From Arthrobacter sp. 35W (lineage in GTDB: Bacteria; Actinomycetota; Actinomycetes; Actinomycetales; Micrococcaceae), in assembly GCF_000482545.1 (NCBI RefSeq), contig NZ_KI519455.1, forward strand, positions 1,878,265 to 1,942,264: DNA of 64,000 nucleotides, given 5' to 3'. The notes beneath the pieces were generated by a model that made no database searches, was not told the origin of the DNA, and worked only from the letters and a program-made list of their open reading frames with translations. A program made the translations under genes and the position numbers. Of this stretch, positions 45,554 through 54,259 are shown in pieces (position 1 is the stretch's first letter; each line of letters opens with the position of its first letter).

Positions 45554-45816
45554 TTTTGGCTGATTCCGATCAACAGTGGTTCGCGGGCCACTGCGATGAT
45601 GCGTGTGGCGGCCGGAGCGGTCGCCGCCAGCTGCCCCTCCCAGGCCCAGGAAGGGCGGGACTTCGCCCGCCGAGGAAATTCACTCACCGCAAATGTGTTC
45701 GTCCACAACATTCCCAGGTCCCGTTCTTCGCGGTCTCGGGGCCCGCCAATGCCCCGGGCGAACCGGTTTCATCATGTTGATGGGTCCGGTGTGGAGGGAC
45801 GACACTGCGATGCCTG

Positions 45817-45852
45817 CCTAATAATCATAGTCAATTGCCTGCTATCATTAGG
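45817..45852. promoter_or_regulatory. Candidate TetR operator
   Basis: Inverted repeat CCTAAT (45817-45822) / ATTAGG (45847-45852), with partial extension to ATAG/CTAT. It sits 28 bp upstream of the TetR start codon and contains a TATCAT -10-like element, so autoregulation is plausible. Confidence 0.45.
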
Positions 45853-45880
45853 TTTGGACGTGGGAACGAAGGAGCCGATC

Positions 45881-46450
45881 GTGGCACGAGCAGGCCTGAC
45901 AGCTGACCGCCTGGCACAGGCAGGGGCCGAACTTGCCGACGAAATCGGCTTTGAGCAGGTGACGGTCGCCGAGCTGGCGCGTCGATTCAATGTGAAGCCG
46001 GCGAGTCTGTATTCGCATGTACAGGGCTCCGCGGACCTCAAGGCCCGCGTTGCCCTGGTCGTCCTCGCCGAGCTCGCGGATCGCGCATCGGAGGCGGTGG
46101 CCGGCCGGTCCCGCGAGGCCGCCCTCGCGGCTCTGGGGAACTCCTATCGGGATTATGCCCACGAGCATCCGGGGCGTTTCGCCGCGATGCAACTGCGGCT
46201 CGATTCCACGACGGCCGCCCGGAGCGCCGGCCCGCGGCACACCCGCCTGATGCTGGCAATCCTCCGTGACTACGAGCTAAGCGATGCGGACCAGACCCAC
46301 GCTGTCCGCCTACTCGGCAGCACCTTCCAGGGCTACGTGAGCTTGGAGCTGAGCGGGAGTTTCAGCCACAGCGAACCCCCATCCAACGAGAGCTGGGACC
46401 ACATCATCCACGGGCTCCACGTCCTGTTGCAGAACTGGCAAGTGCGCTAG
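45881..46450 (+). CDS. TetR-family regulator (WHG-type C-terminal domain)
   Basis: 189 residues from GTG 45881, with AAGGAG upstream. The HTH is LTADRLAQAGAELADEIGFEQVTVAELARRFNVKPASLYSHVQGSADLKARV. The C-terminal ligand domain is all-helical (DYAHEHPGRFAAMQL, VRLLGSTFQGYVSLELSGSFSHSEPPSNESWDHIIHGLHVLL). Probably a ligand-responsive repressor of the downstream hydrolase and oxidoreductase genes. The hydrolase starts 22 bp after its stop. Confidence 0.88.
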   Translation: MARAGLTADRLAQAGAELADEIGFEQVTVAELARRFNVKPASLYSHVQGSADLKARVALVVLAELADRASEAVAGRSREAALAALGNSYRDYAHEHPGRFAAMQLRLDSTTAARSAGPRHTRLMLAILRDYELSDADQTHAVRLLGSTFQGYVSLELSGSFSHSEPPSNESWDHIIHGLHVLLQNWQVR

Positions 46451-46472
46451 CCAGGCGCATCGAAGAGCGAGA

Positions 46473-47669
46473 ATGACAATCGAGAATTGGACCACCACAG
46501 CCCCCATTCCGGCGAGCTTCTTCAGAGGCGCCCTTGAACTGGAACAGACCGGCCATGGGGTCCTGCCCCACCGCCTCCCGGCGAGGGCACGTGTCCAAGC
46601 CAATGACCCGCAGTTGTTGATGGCGGAGTCTCAGCCATCTGGCGTGCGGCTCGCCTTCCGCACGAGTGCCAGCGCTCTGGAGCTCGACACGGTGCGCTCG
46701 AGAACGACGTACTCCGGTGTCCCGCCACGGCCGGACGGGGTGATCGAACTTGTCGTGAATGGCCAAGTCCTCGGCAGCTCCGTTACCGATGGAGGGAACA
46801 CTGTAACGATCGACATGGCCACAGGAGCCGCCACCCAGGTGGTCGGCCCCGCCTGCACGAGCCGATTCGCGGACCTCCCCGAGGGAACCAAGGACATCGA
46901 GCTCTGGTTGCCACACAACGAGACAACGGAACTCATTTCACTTCGCACCAATGCGCCGGTGGAACCCACGCCACCGTCCGGGCGGCCGAGGTGGTTGCAT
47001 CACGGCAGTTCGATCAGCCATGGGTCCAATGCCACACGTCCGGGGGCGATCTGGCCGGCGGTCGCCGGGCGTTTGGGTGGCGCCGATTTGACCAACCTGG
47101 GTTTCGGCGGAAGTGCGCTCCTCGACCAGTTCACTGCACGCGCCATACGCGACACACCCGCCGACCTGATAAGCCTGAAAATCGGCATCAACCTCGTCAA
47201 CCTCGACCTGATGCGTTTGCGCGCGTTCGGGCCGGCCGTCCACGGCTTCCTCGACACCATCCGCGATGGACACCCAAAGACACCACTCTTGGTCGTATCA
47301 CCCATCCACTGCCCGATCCATGAGGAGACCCCTGGTCCAGGTGCATTCGATCTCGAGGCCCTCGCGGCCGGTGAACTCCGGTTCCGGGCAACCGGAGACC
47401 CCTCCGAGCGTGCCGCCGGAAAGCTCACCCTTGGCGTGATTCGGGATGAGTTGAATCGGATCGTTCGCCAGCGGTCTTTGGACGACCCGAACTTGTACTA
47501 CCTGGACGGCCGCGAACTCTACGGAGAGCAGGACTGGATCGAACTCCCGCTCCCTGACGCATTGCATCCGGACGCGGCAACGCACCACCTGATGGGGGAA
47601 CGTTTCGCAGGGCTGGCATTTGCTGCGGGCGCTCCGCTGTCGACGACCGCGGATCGAACCCACGTGTGA
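46473..47669 (+). CDS. SGNH/GDSL-family hydrolase
   Basis: 398 residues. The N-terminal 170 residues form a beta-rich accessory domain (VRLAFRTSASALELDTVRSRTTYSGVPPRPDGVIELVVNGQVLGS). The hydrolase half has block I HHGSSISHGSNA (Ser nucleophile), block II NLGFGGSALLD, block III KIGINLV (Asn), and block V LPDALHPDAATHHLMGERFA (D-x-x-H). No signal peptide. Likely an esterase, for example removing acetyl groups from a carbohydrate. Second gene of the TetR cassette. Confidence 0.85.
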   Translation: MTIENWTTTAPIPASFFRGALELEQTGHGVLPHRLPARARVQANDPQLLMAESQPSGVRLAFRTSASALELDTVRSRTTYSGVPPRPDGVIELVVNGQVLGSSVTDGGNTVTIDMATGAATQVVGPACTSRFADLPEGTKDIELWLPHNETTELISLRTNAPVEPTPPSGRPRWLHHGSSISHGSNATRPGAIWPAVAGRLGGADLTNLGFGGSALLDQFTARAIRDTPADLISLKIGINLVNLDLMRLRAFGPAVHGFLDTIRDGHPKTPLLVVSPIHCPIHEETPGPGAFDLEALAAGELRFRATGDPSERAAGKLTLGVIRDELNRIVRQRSLDDPNLYYLDGRELYGEQDWIELPLPDALHPDAATHHLMGERFAGLAFAAGAPLSTTADRTHV

Positions 47670-47786
47670 TCCGATCGCGCAGATCCGAAATGCCCGACGG
47701 GACCGCCAGGCAACACCGGCCATCCAGGGTTGGCAGGGGCAAACCCATTGAAGGAGAGTTCGACTTCGGCGCGGGTCCCCGGGCGT

Positions 47787-47812
47787 CCGGATGGTGCGGT
47801 TGCACCATCCGG
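47787..47812. terminator. Perfect 11-bp hairpin after the SGNH hydrolase
   Basis: CCGGATGGTGC (47787-47797) pairs with GCACCATCCGG (47802-47812) around GGTT. It lies between the hydrolase stop and the small coupled gene. It could attenuate read-through or serve as an operator; no T-tract. Confidence 0.5.
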
Positions 47813-47857
47813 TCTGATGCTAGGCGCCGATCGTTCCCGGAGGGTGGATGCTGTTCG

Positions 47858-48031
47858 ATGGACCGTATCGGTATCATCATCCTCTACGAGGAGACCAGTT
47901 CCGTTCCCACGCTCACGCTCACGGGCGAGATCACCTCGGACCTGGCCGTCTTCCGAGACCTCCCGGACGACCTCGAACTGGAAGTCACTCCCGCCGACCA
48001 GGTAAATCCGTATCCCACAGGAGCCGCATGA
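47858..48031 (+). CDS. Small protein translationally coupled to the OYE gene
   Basis: 57 residues from ATG 47858 (MDRIGIIILYEETSSVPTLTLTGEITSDLAVFRDLPDDLELEVTPADQVNPYPTGAA), with GGAGGGTGG about 10 bases upstream. Its stop overlaps the oxidoreductase ATG (ATGA), which indicates it was or is translated. Not recognised. It could be the remnant of a larger enzyme whose start has been lost. Confidence 0.45.
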   Translation: MDRIGIIILYEETSSVPTLTLTGEITSDLAVFRDLPDDLELEVTPADQVNPYPTGAA

Positions 48032-49107
48032 CGAATCTGTCCGACCCGCTGGATCTGCGCCATGGGCACCCTCTGCCCAATCGCCTGGTCCTCGCGCCGA
48101 TGACCAATCAGCAGAGCAATCCGAACGGGACCCTGTCAGATGACGAGCTCGCCTGGCTGGTCGCCCGCGCCGAAGGAGGTTTCGGCCTTTTGCAGACCGC
48201 GGCCGCCTATGTGCACCCGGCCGGACAGGTCTGGCCCGGCCAGCTCGGCATCTCCTCCGACGAGCACCTGCCCGGGCTGGAGCGCCTTGCCGCCGCCGTC
48301 TCCGCCGCTGGTGCACGGTCCTCGGTGCAGCTACATCATGGAGGCGTGCGTGCGGAGAGGACGCTGTCCCGCCAGGAGGTCGTGGGTCCGTGGGATGATG
48401 CGCAGACCGGAGTGCGAGGCATGACAACCGGTGAGGTGCAGCGAGCGGTCGAGGACTTCGCCGCGGCCGCCGCACGCGCCGAGAAAGCCGGCATCGACGG
48501 CATCGAAGTGCACGGAGGCCACGGCTACCTGGTCGGCCAGTTCCTCGACGCCTCGAACAACCTCCGACAGGACGGGTACGGAAGTGACCCCGCCGGACGA
48601 GGCCGCTTCGTGAAAGAGGTCCTGCATGCGATCCGGGAACGCACCGGCCCGGACTTTCACGTCGGGCTCCGACTGTCCGTCGAACGCTACGGCTTGGTCT
48701 TGGCGGACATGGTCCAGCTCGTCGGCGAGCTCCTCGCCAGCGGGGACATCGACATCCTCGACCTGTCGTTGTGGGACGTCGCGAAGCTTCCCGCCAACGC
48801 CCCCGAAGGGGGCCGAACACTCGTCGAGCACTTCCTCGACCTGCCACGCCACGGAACAGTCCTCGGTGTCGCTGGGCACATAGCAAGCGCCGCCGCAGTG
48901 CAGCGGGTACTCGACCAGGGGGCTGACCTCGCCTACATCGGCAAGGCCGCTATCGCCGACCACGCCTTCTCCCGTCGGGCAATTGCCGGCCCCGGTTATC
49001 GCGCGCCGTCCTTCCCCGTGACACGGGACCACCTCCGCTCGGAGAAACTGGCGGAGTCGTTCGTGACGTACTTCGCGACCAACTGGCCTCAGCTGGTGGA
49101 AGGCTGA
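48028..49107 (+). CDS. Old Yellow Enzyme-family NADH:flavin oxidoreductase
   Basis: 359 residues. A TIM barrel binding FMN: NRLVLAPMTNQQSNPNGTLSDDELAWLVARAEGGFGLLQTAA at the start, VQLHHGGVRAE, EVHGGHGYLVGQFLDASNNLRQDGYG (the His-x-x-His-Gly-Tyr-Leu active-site signature), GLRLSVERYG, VAGHIASAAAVQRVLDQGADLAYIGKAAIADHAF (phosphate-binding). Reduces alpha,beta-unsaturated carbonyls. Last gene of the four-gene cassette. The substrate is unknown. Confidence 0.9.
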   Translation: MTNLSDPLDLRHGHPLPNRLVLAPMTNQQSNPNGTLSDDELAWLVARAEGGFGLLQTAAAYVHPAGQVWPGQLGISSDEHLPGLERLAAAVSAAGARSSVQLHHGGVRAERTLSRQEVVGPWDDAQTGVRGMTTGEVQRAVEDFAAAAARAEKAGIDGIEVHGGHGYLVGQFLDASNNLRQDGYGSDPAGRGRFVKEVLHAIRERTGPDFHVGLRLSVERYGLVLADMVQLVGELLASGDIDILDLSLWDVAKLPANAPEGGRTLVEHFLDLPRHGTVLGVAGHIASAAAVQRVLDQGADLAYIGKAAIADHAFSRRAIAGPGYRAPSFPVTRDHLRSEKLAESFVTYFATNWPQLVEG

Positions 49108-49256
49108 CGCCACTCGGCTCCTCCGTTGCACGGTGGGAATCGGCGGCGGCAATCTTGCGGTGATCGCACGAATGCTCGTCCATGAGACCGACGCTATCGC
49201 CAGCTATCGATGGATCGCCATGCACCGCATGGCGATCCGCAAGCGGAACTGCAAAA

Positions 49257-49305
49257 CCGCCATTTCAAGCTGCGACTTAACCGCCATTCCGGGTTAACAG
49301 TCACA
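49257..49305 (-). repeat. Transposon-end-like module, copy C (right end)
   Basis: On the minus strand, TGTGACTGTTA starts at 49305 and GGCGG lies at 49285-49281 and 49261-49257, with the same spacings as copies A and B. The tip points right, making it the mirror of copy B. Confidence 0.65.
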
Positions 49306-49766
49306 TCTGTCAGTCTGGAGTCTAAATGGACGTCAGGCTGATGTCCCCCTCGCGACCGACTAGAGCCCGATGTGGGATTTCCTGACACATTGCCGTGAGG
49401 ATCTATGAAGCCACGCGGACACTCGTCCTCCTTTGTTAAGGGGGCCTGCGGCTATTGTCCGGCGACGGCGGACGCCAGCGCATTCAACCGTAGACCGGAG
49501 GTGTCTCGCCGTTCGGTGAGCATGTACCGTCGGACTGTTCCGAGAGGACCCGGAGCAGCGGGTTTATGGGGAACCTCAGCATTCCCGAGATCTCATCCTT
49601 GTCGGTGTTCACTCTTGAAGGTGATCACCCGGTCATCACTTGCCTCAAGGAATTGCTGTTGAGCTTCTCTGCCACTATCCTTGGTAGTGAGCTTCCATCC
49701 TGCGGGGTGGAAGAAGTGAAGCCAGGACCCCCGCGCGTTTTTCACGGGACCTGGCTTTCGCGCTTC
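49306..49766. other. Gene-free region at the start of the island
   Basis: About 460 bp without a credible gene. It contains the hairpin AGCCAGGACCC/GGGACCTGGCT (49720-49730 and 49746-49756, one mismatch) just after the end of the minus-strand DUF3800 gene, a terminator candidate. Confidence 0.45.
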
Positions 49767-50357
49767 TCAGAGCCTGACGTGGGCAATCAAGATATCTTGC
49801 TTGATTGCTGAAAGGTAGCGGTCATCACCGGTTGCAGCGTCGCCGTAAGCGCCAAGCACCTGGTCGGCGACCCATAGCATGGGATCTTTTGAGCCGAGTA
49901 ACCAATCTACGCGCAGATTCACTGGCAGCGCGTTCTTTCCGCGAAGCTTTGGAATCAGCTTCCGGTCACGGGCGTTCAGCGACTCAGTTCGGGCTTCGAG
50001 GACGACGTGGGATCCTCCTAGGTCCTGGACTTCCCAACAAAGACGTTCGATGCATTTCGCTCGGGCGCGTTCCTGCCGTTTTGGATCCAGAGGAGTGGCT
50101 ACAACCACGATGTGATCAAGTTTCAGAGAAGCTATGGTGTCGACAGACTGCAGCTTGGCTTTGGGATTCAGGTCCCGCCAATGCAGTTTAGGGCCGAACG
50201 TGTGAATGGAGCGCATGGCGGCACGGGCCTCTGCTGCTACTTCCTGATTAGCCAGAGCTGCACCCAGTAGGTACATCGGCTCCGCCACGTTGCTGAACCG
50301 CATGCTCTCGTCGGCCCACGCGCCGATGGCTGTGGGAACGGCTGCTTCGTCCTTCAT
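49767..50357 (-). CDS. DUF3800-like protein
   Basis: 196 residues. N-terminal GAWADESMRFSNVAEPMYLLGAALA, then LHWRDLNPKAKLQSVDTIASLKLDHIVVVATPL, LEARTESLNARDRKLIP and a terminal DPMLWVADQVLGAYGDAATG. The acidic residues in DES, WRD, LEARTESLNARD and WVAD match the RNase H-like DUF3800 family, common in mobile and defence loci. No membrane segment. It diverges from the XRE gene. Confidence 0.6.
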   Translation of the reverse strand: MKDEAAVPTAIGAWADESMRFSNVAEPMYLLGAALANQEVAAEARAAMRSIHTFGPKLHWRDLNPKAKLQSVDTIASLKLDHIVVVATPLDPKRQERARAKCIERLCWEVQDLGGSHVVLEARTESLNARDRKLIPKLRGKNALPVNLRVDWLLGSKDPMLWVADQVLGAYGDAATGDDRYLSAIKQDILIAHVRL

Positions 50358-50434
50358 GCCCTCTACTTCATGCGCAATGCGGTGTTGGGTTCAATCCTTG
50401 CCGCGAGACGATTATTTTCTTCTAAAGATTACCA

Positions 50435-50485
50435 CTTGTGTGTAAAACAAGCCAAAGTTAGATATATTGTGTTTCTATGACACAA
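50435..50485 (+). promoter_or_regulatory. Promoter with inverted repeats overlapping the XRE start
   Basis: CTTGT (50435-50439) pairs with ACAAG (50447-50451), and TTGTGT (50467-50472) pairs with ACACAA (50480-50485), the latter spanning the ATG at 50477. A TATATT -10-like box lies nearby. Suggests autoregulation by the XRE protein. Confidence 0.5.
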
Positions 50486-51490
50486 AAAATGGAAGGAATG
50501 GGGCGCCGGATTGCAGCCTTCCGGAAACGTGAAGGCCTTTCGGCTAACGAACTTGCCCAAGACACCGGCATGTCACGTTCGGTCATTGCCAATATTGAGA
50601 ACGGTCGCCGCGACGACATTACCGTCAGCGAACTCATGGCCATCTCCAGGGCTCTGCGCGTCCCTCCCGTGGCTATCGTTTTCGATACCACACGTCCGAT
50701 GGCGCCGGTCCCGGCCCCTAACACTGAAGACGAGGTCATTCGGCCGCGGGCGATAGACATCATTGACTGGTTCGCTGGTTTGGATGGTCCCAGCCAGTGG
50801 AGCCCGGATCGAATGGTCATGGAAGAGGAATTGGCAGCGCACGGACCTGCAGTCATGCCCATGACGGGCATCATTTTGGAAGCCACCTATGGGGACAGTG
50901 GATGGGACGTAATCAGACTCTTGGCAGTGGGACGTCAACTACGAACCGCGACCGAACATCACGCGGAGTTGGTCAAGGAATTTGCCCTAGATGTAAGGAC
51001 CGGGGCGTTTGGATGGGAACCAAGCCTCAAGGAACATCGCGGTTTCATGGACGGAGTCATGGAACTTTCAGACAGCGATTCGGGAGCCTCACTCGATGAT
51101 TTTCTATCGAGAGTCGCGGATGTTTCGTCCGAGAAGTTGAAGGAAGCAGAGCGTGCGGTTCGACGACTTCGTGCTTCCGCTCAGGACATGAGACGCCTGG
51201 GAGGAATTCTTCAATCACTCGGGGGAGACCCCAGCAATTTCCCTAGTCCGTCTTCGGACGAAATCGCGCTCCCAGCGTTTGGTCTTGAGCAGGTCCTCAC
51301 TCTCTGGTATCGCACAAAGTTTGAGTTCATGAGAGATCTGGTGGAGGGTGATTTTGACCCCTCCAAGTACAGAAGCTCCGACCAGATCCATCGGGCGATT
51401 ACCGCCGGCAAGCTGAAGTTGAAACAGGGGAGAGGGGAAGCTTTCGGAGAGCATGCGGAAAGCGACGGAGAGAGTCAATCTCGTAGCTGA
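50477..51490 (+). CDS. XRE-family transcriptional regulator, long C-terminal domain
   Basis: 337 residues. The HTH (about 8-65) is MGRRIAAFRKREGLSANELAQDTGMSRSVIANIENGRRDDITVSELMAISRALRVPPVAIVFD. The remaining 270 residues contain a helical part with the segments ALDVRTGAFGWEPSLKEHRGFMDGVMEL and EKLKEAERAVRRLRASAQDMRRLGGIL, and are not recognised. The extended C-terminus suggests a sensor or protein-binding function. It may regulate the surrounding island. Its composition is A+T-richer than the core. Confidence 0.75.
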   Translation: MTQKMEGMGRRIAAFRKREGLSANELAQDTGMSRSVIANIENGRRDDITVSELMAISRALRVPPVAIVFDTTRPMAPVPAPNTEDEVIRPRAIDIIDWFAGLDGPSQWSPDRMVMEEELAAHGPAVMPMTGIILEATYGDSGWDVIRLLAVGRQLRTATEHHAELVKEFALDVRTGAFGWEPSLKEHRGFMDGVMELSDSDSGASLDDFLSRVADVSSEKLKEAERAVRRLRASAQDMRRLGGILQSLGGDPSNFPSPSSDEIALPAFGLEQVLTLWYRTKFEFMRDLVEGDFDPSKYRSSDQIHRAITAGKLKLKQGRGEAFGEHAESDGESQSRS

Positions 51491-51659
51491 CCCTCGGACT
51501 ACGTCCCTTGGGAGCGGCAAGTAGCCTCAACAGCGATGTGGTGGACGCTTAGCTACCCGCGTCACCCTTCTTTGGCCGTCAAGTAACGAGCCTCGGATCG
51601 GAACATCTCCGCAATAAGGTAACGCGAGATCGTTGGATGGGTTCTCGGGTCCGACGCGC

Positions 51660-52628
51660 CTATTTCTTCTCTGCCGCTGTAATCGTACGTGGGGCGAGGC
51701 CGTACAACGAACGAGCGAAGGTGATGACCGATGGCCCTTCGTACCAGCCCTTGTTACTCAGATGCTCTTCCCAATCCAACTCGTTCAATCGCGTCACCTT
51801 GATGACGTAGTCGTTGTGGGGCCCTCCAACGACGTTGTCCTTTGTGAAGTACCAGCCATGGTGACGCTCGATAATCTGGCAGTGCGTTTTTCTGTGGCCG
51901 GCGAGTTCTTGGGAACGGAGTCTGGTTACGTCCACAAGCATGTTGGATAGTTCTTCAACCGATTGAGTCGGATCATTAAGCAGCGTGCCCAGATCATGGC
52001 CTGCCGCCCTGACCGCTTCCACAAGCTCTTGGTAGAAATCGTCCGCGGGGGTGTCCTCGGACCAAGGGTGGCTTGAAATGACTTCCCCGTTGTCTTGCTC
52101 GAGCCGGACCTCGATCTTCGTATAAGACGGGTCGAGAACAAAGCGATAGTGCAGATCGGTCTCCCATACCGGGGAACGCACGCCTTCGGGAACGATCAGA
52201 TCGAGTTCGGCTGCGTGCCGAATTGCCTCAATCAGTGACTCTCGCGAAGGATCCGCCACCATATTTCGGTAGACATCAAGTTCGGCATCGAGTTCGGACT
52301 GCTGGCGGTTGAGGAGCGTCACGCGAACATCCTCAAGGGATCGTTCCGTTTTCTCTGCGGTCTCCTTCGCCAACGCGGCCGTTTCCTGCGCGCCGGTAGC
52401 CACGTCGCTAATCCGCTTTACGTCATACCGAATTCGACTGAGAAGGAATTCCCCAGGTACCAGAAGGATCACGACTACGGAAATGTTGGCCAGCATCGTG
52501 CTCAACCACGGGGCGTCGGTCTGGAGGAGCCACGACCAGACGGCTGCTGCAATCCCGGCAAGGGCAATTGAAAATACTAGCCAAATCCGGCGTGGGGTCC
52601 AGCTGTCAGAGATATCACTTGAGGCCAT
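51660..52628 (-). CDS. Membrane-anchored coiled-coil protein, unknown
   Basis: 322 residues. Two N-terminal TMs (IWLVFSIALAGIAAAVWSWLL, LANISVVVILLVPGEFLLSRI), a coiled coil at about 65-115 (DVKRISDVATGAQETAALAKETAEKTERSLEDVRVTLLNRQQSELDAELDVYRNMV), and a globular cytosolic C-terminal domain (VWETDLHYRFVLDPSYTKIEVRLEQDNGEVISSHPWSED, HHGWYFTKDNVVGGPHNDYVIKVTRLNELDWEEHLSNKGWY). No family recognised. The layout resembles some membrane-anchored defence effectors. That is only an analogy. Confidence 0.65.
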   Translation of the reverse strand: MASSDISDSWTPRRIWLVFSIALAGIAAAVWSWLLQTDAPWLSTMLANISVVVILLVPGEFLLSRIRYDVKRISDVATGAQETAALAKETAEKTERSLEDVRVTLLNRQQSELDAELDVYRNMVADPSRESLIEAIRHAAELDLIVPEGVRSPVWETDLHYRFVLDPSYTKIEVRLEQDNGEVISSHPWSEDTPADDFYQELVEAVRAAGHDLGTLLNDPTQSVEELSNMLVDVTRLRSQELAGHRKTHCQIIERHHGWYFTKDNVVGGPHNDYVIKVTRLNELDWEEHLSNKGWYEGPSVITFARSLYGLAPRTITAAEKK

Positions 52629-52842
52629 GTCTGATTCTATGATGAATAGACACCGGTGATGAACTCGCAGGATCCTACGGCCTATGCGCTATCGGCATTA
52701 CTCTAGGTAAGCCCTACTTTGAAGGGTGTCATCGTGGGCGGCCCTTGGTATCCGAAGGATTTCTAACGGTGCTGGAGTCCACCAGCACGGCATCTCGGCG
52801 GGTAGGTCGAATATTGAAATCGTTCTTTTGCATAGCAAAGCA

Positions 52843-54078
52843 CTAAGCAGACGCTTCCTTTTCGCCCGCGGTCCTAACGCCGTCCTCTCGTATTTTCTGG
52901 ACTAAGGATTCCAACGTGGTGTGGACACTTGCGCCGTTTGGCAACATCTGCTTCAGTTGCGTCCCTGTATGTTTTTCAGCGGCCAAATAGTCCGTGTAGC
53001 CAGCTGCACAGGAAAGAAATATCAGGTCGGTGAGGTCATTTGGCCGCCACTTATGTGATGCGTTGACCTGGCGCATCACCATTAGCCTGGTGAAGTATCC
53101 GAGGGCGGGCATTCGCCCGAAGAGCTGTGGAATCTCCTTGTCCGTGATTTGGCAAATGCCTTTCGGTCCCATGCCCAGCTCCGTGAGCGCTGCCTCGACA
53201 AGGCTCCGGTTTTCCGCCCATGCTCGAGCGTATGCGGCCTGCTCCTTTTCATGCTTCGTGTTGGGGCTGGCTGCTAGCTGAGCAGCGAATTTCTCGTTCG
53301 AGGTTACCCATGAGTGGGGATCGGATCGTTCCGATTTTTCCGGGTGGACCAGCAATTCAAGAATCACGCCCGGGGTCGACATTGCAAGACTGAAGAGTTG
53401 AATGTCATCCGGAGCCATAGCGTATGCCTGCACATCATCGTCAAGAAGAGCATGTGGCTCTAGAGTCACCACCGCCAATGTGGCAGTGGTAGGCGTGGGC
53501 AATGAATGACGTTCAGCCAGAACGCGAACAAACTCAGCCCTCCACACGGCAAGGGGGTGACGAAGCTGCCAACCTTTGGATAGGGAAGCGATGGAAGCTC
53601 CAACTTTGTACCGTTGGGCACCATAGAGGTTGGCGGTTTCTCGAACGTTTGCCGAGGACAGGGGCAGAACGATGCCGCCGTCCTGTGCCAGGACAATCAA
53701 GTCCATGGCCGCCGCGCGTTCTGTTGCCTTTTTGATGCTAGACGGATCAAACATCGCCTGAGCCAGCGTGCTCCAGTGATTTTGGTCGAGGTACACGGAT
53801 GGGCGGCCGTGCAAGGGATCTACCGTCAGTGGACTATATGCCTCAGCGACGATGAGGTGGCCCTGCTTTGTCTGGCTCGTAACCCACCAATTCTCCCAGT
53901 CGACAATGCTGAGATCGATCTCGGATCTAAGGATCGGGTCATCGAGCGCAATCTCTTCTGTGAGCTCTCGGCCGTCCTGGCAAAGGATCCTGATCTGACG
54001 CCTGGATCGATCAATAACCCAGTACTTGAACACGTCACTGGAGAGGACGGAAGTGCCGAGATGAGATTGCGAAACCAT
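52843..54078 (-). CDS. PIN-like domain protein
   Basis: 411 residues. After 90 unrecognised residues comes SVYLDQNHWSTLAQAMFDP, the D-x-N start of a PIN-like nuclease fold, followed by DLIVLAQDGGIVLPLSSANVRETANL and near the C-terminus DLTDLIFLSCAAGYTDYLAAEKHTGTQLKQ. The acidic residues Asp in LDQN, Glu in VRETAN, and the Asp pair in NDLTD and GYTDYL could make the metal site. PIN domains cleave RNA and are common toxins and defence effectors. Activity is inferred from spacing alone. Confidence 0.6.
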   Translation of the reverse strand: MVSQSHLGTSVLSSDVFKYWVIDRSRRQIRILCQDGRELTEEIALDDPILRSEIDLSIVDWENWWVTSQTKQGHLIVAEAYSPLTVDPLHGRPSVYLDQNHWSTLAQAMFDPSSIKKATERAAAMDLIVLAQDGGIVLPLSSANVRETANLYGAQRYKVGASIASLSKGWQLRHPLAVWRAEFVRVLAERHSLPTPTTATLAVVTLEPHALLDDDVQAYAMAPDDIQLFSLAMSTPGVILELLVHPEKSERSDPHSWVTSNEKFAAQLAASPNTKHEKEQAAYARAWAENRSLVEAALTELGMGPKGICQITDKEIPQLFGRMPALGYFTRLMVMRQVNASHKWRPNDLTDLIFLSCAAGYTDYLAAEKHTGTQLKQMLPNGASVHTTLESLVQKIREDGVRTAGEKEASA

Positions 54079-54259
54079 GGAGTAATCGTAAGTGTCGTGA
54101 TGCCGCTGGGTAGCTTCAGCGGCTCTTTACTCAGGAGTACCGACACCGACCGGCCGAGTAGGGGACCTTTCAACTACTACTTTTGGCTTCATTTTGTCGA
54201 CACGGGCGCTCTGGGGTACGGAAGTCTACTGACTTCAGCGTCAGAGGGCTGACGACATT

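Larger units (their letters stand above)
45439..45880. other. Gene-free region containing module B and the TetR promoter
   Basis: About 440 bp. It starts at the clpC breakpoint, contains the transposon-end-like module at 45505-45553, and ends at the TetR start codon. Apart from the operator-like repeat at 45817-45852, nothing is recognised. An open frame to the left of the TetR start has poor composition. Confidence 0.5.
45505..49305. mobile_element. Putative 3.8-kb non-autonomous transposon with catabolic cargo
   Basis: Modules B and C face each other and enclose tetR, the SGNH hydrolase, a small gene and the OYE gene, with no transposase. No clear target duplication is visible at the tips (left flank ...TTAACC, right flank TCTGTC...). 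It could instead be an old element whose transposase was lost, or an artefact of nested insertions with copy A. Identity is inferred. Confidence 0.4.

Noticed and set aside
45506..45880. Extending the TetR protein upstream to the end of the open frame
   Set aside because: Residues upstream of GTG 45881 have no TetR-like pattern and pass through the end module and operator; the RBS at 45870 supports the shorter form.
45505..49305. Calling a target-site duplication for the 3.8 kb segment
   Set aside because: Flanks TTAACC and TCTGTC do not match. A TCAGTYTGG similarity between the outsides of copies A and C is too weak to use.
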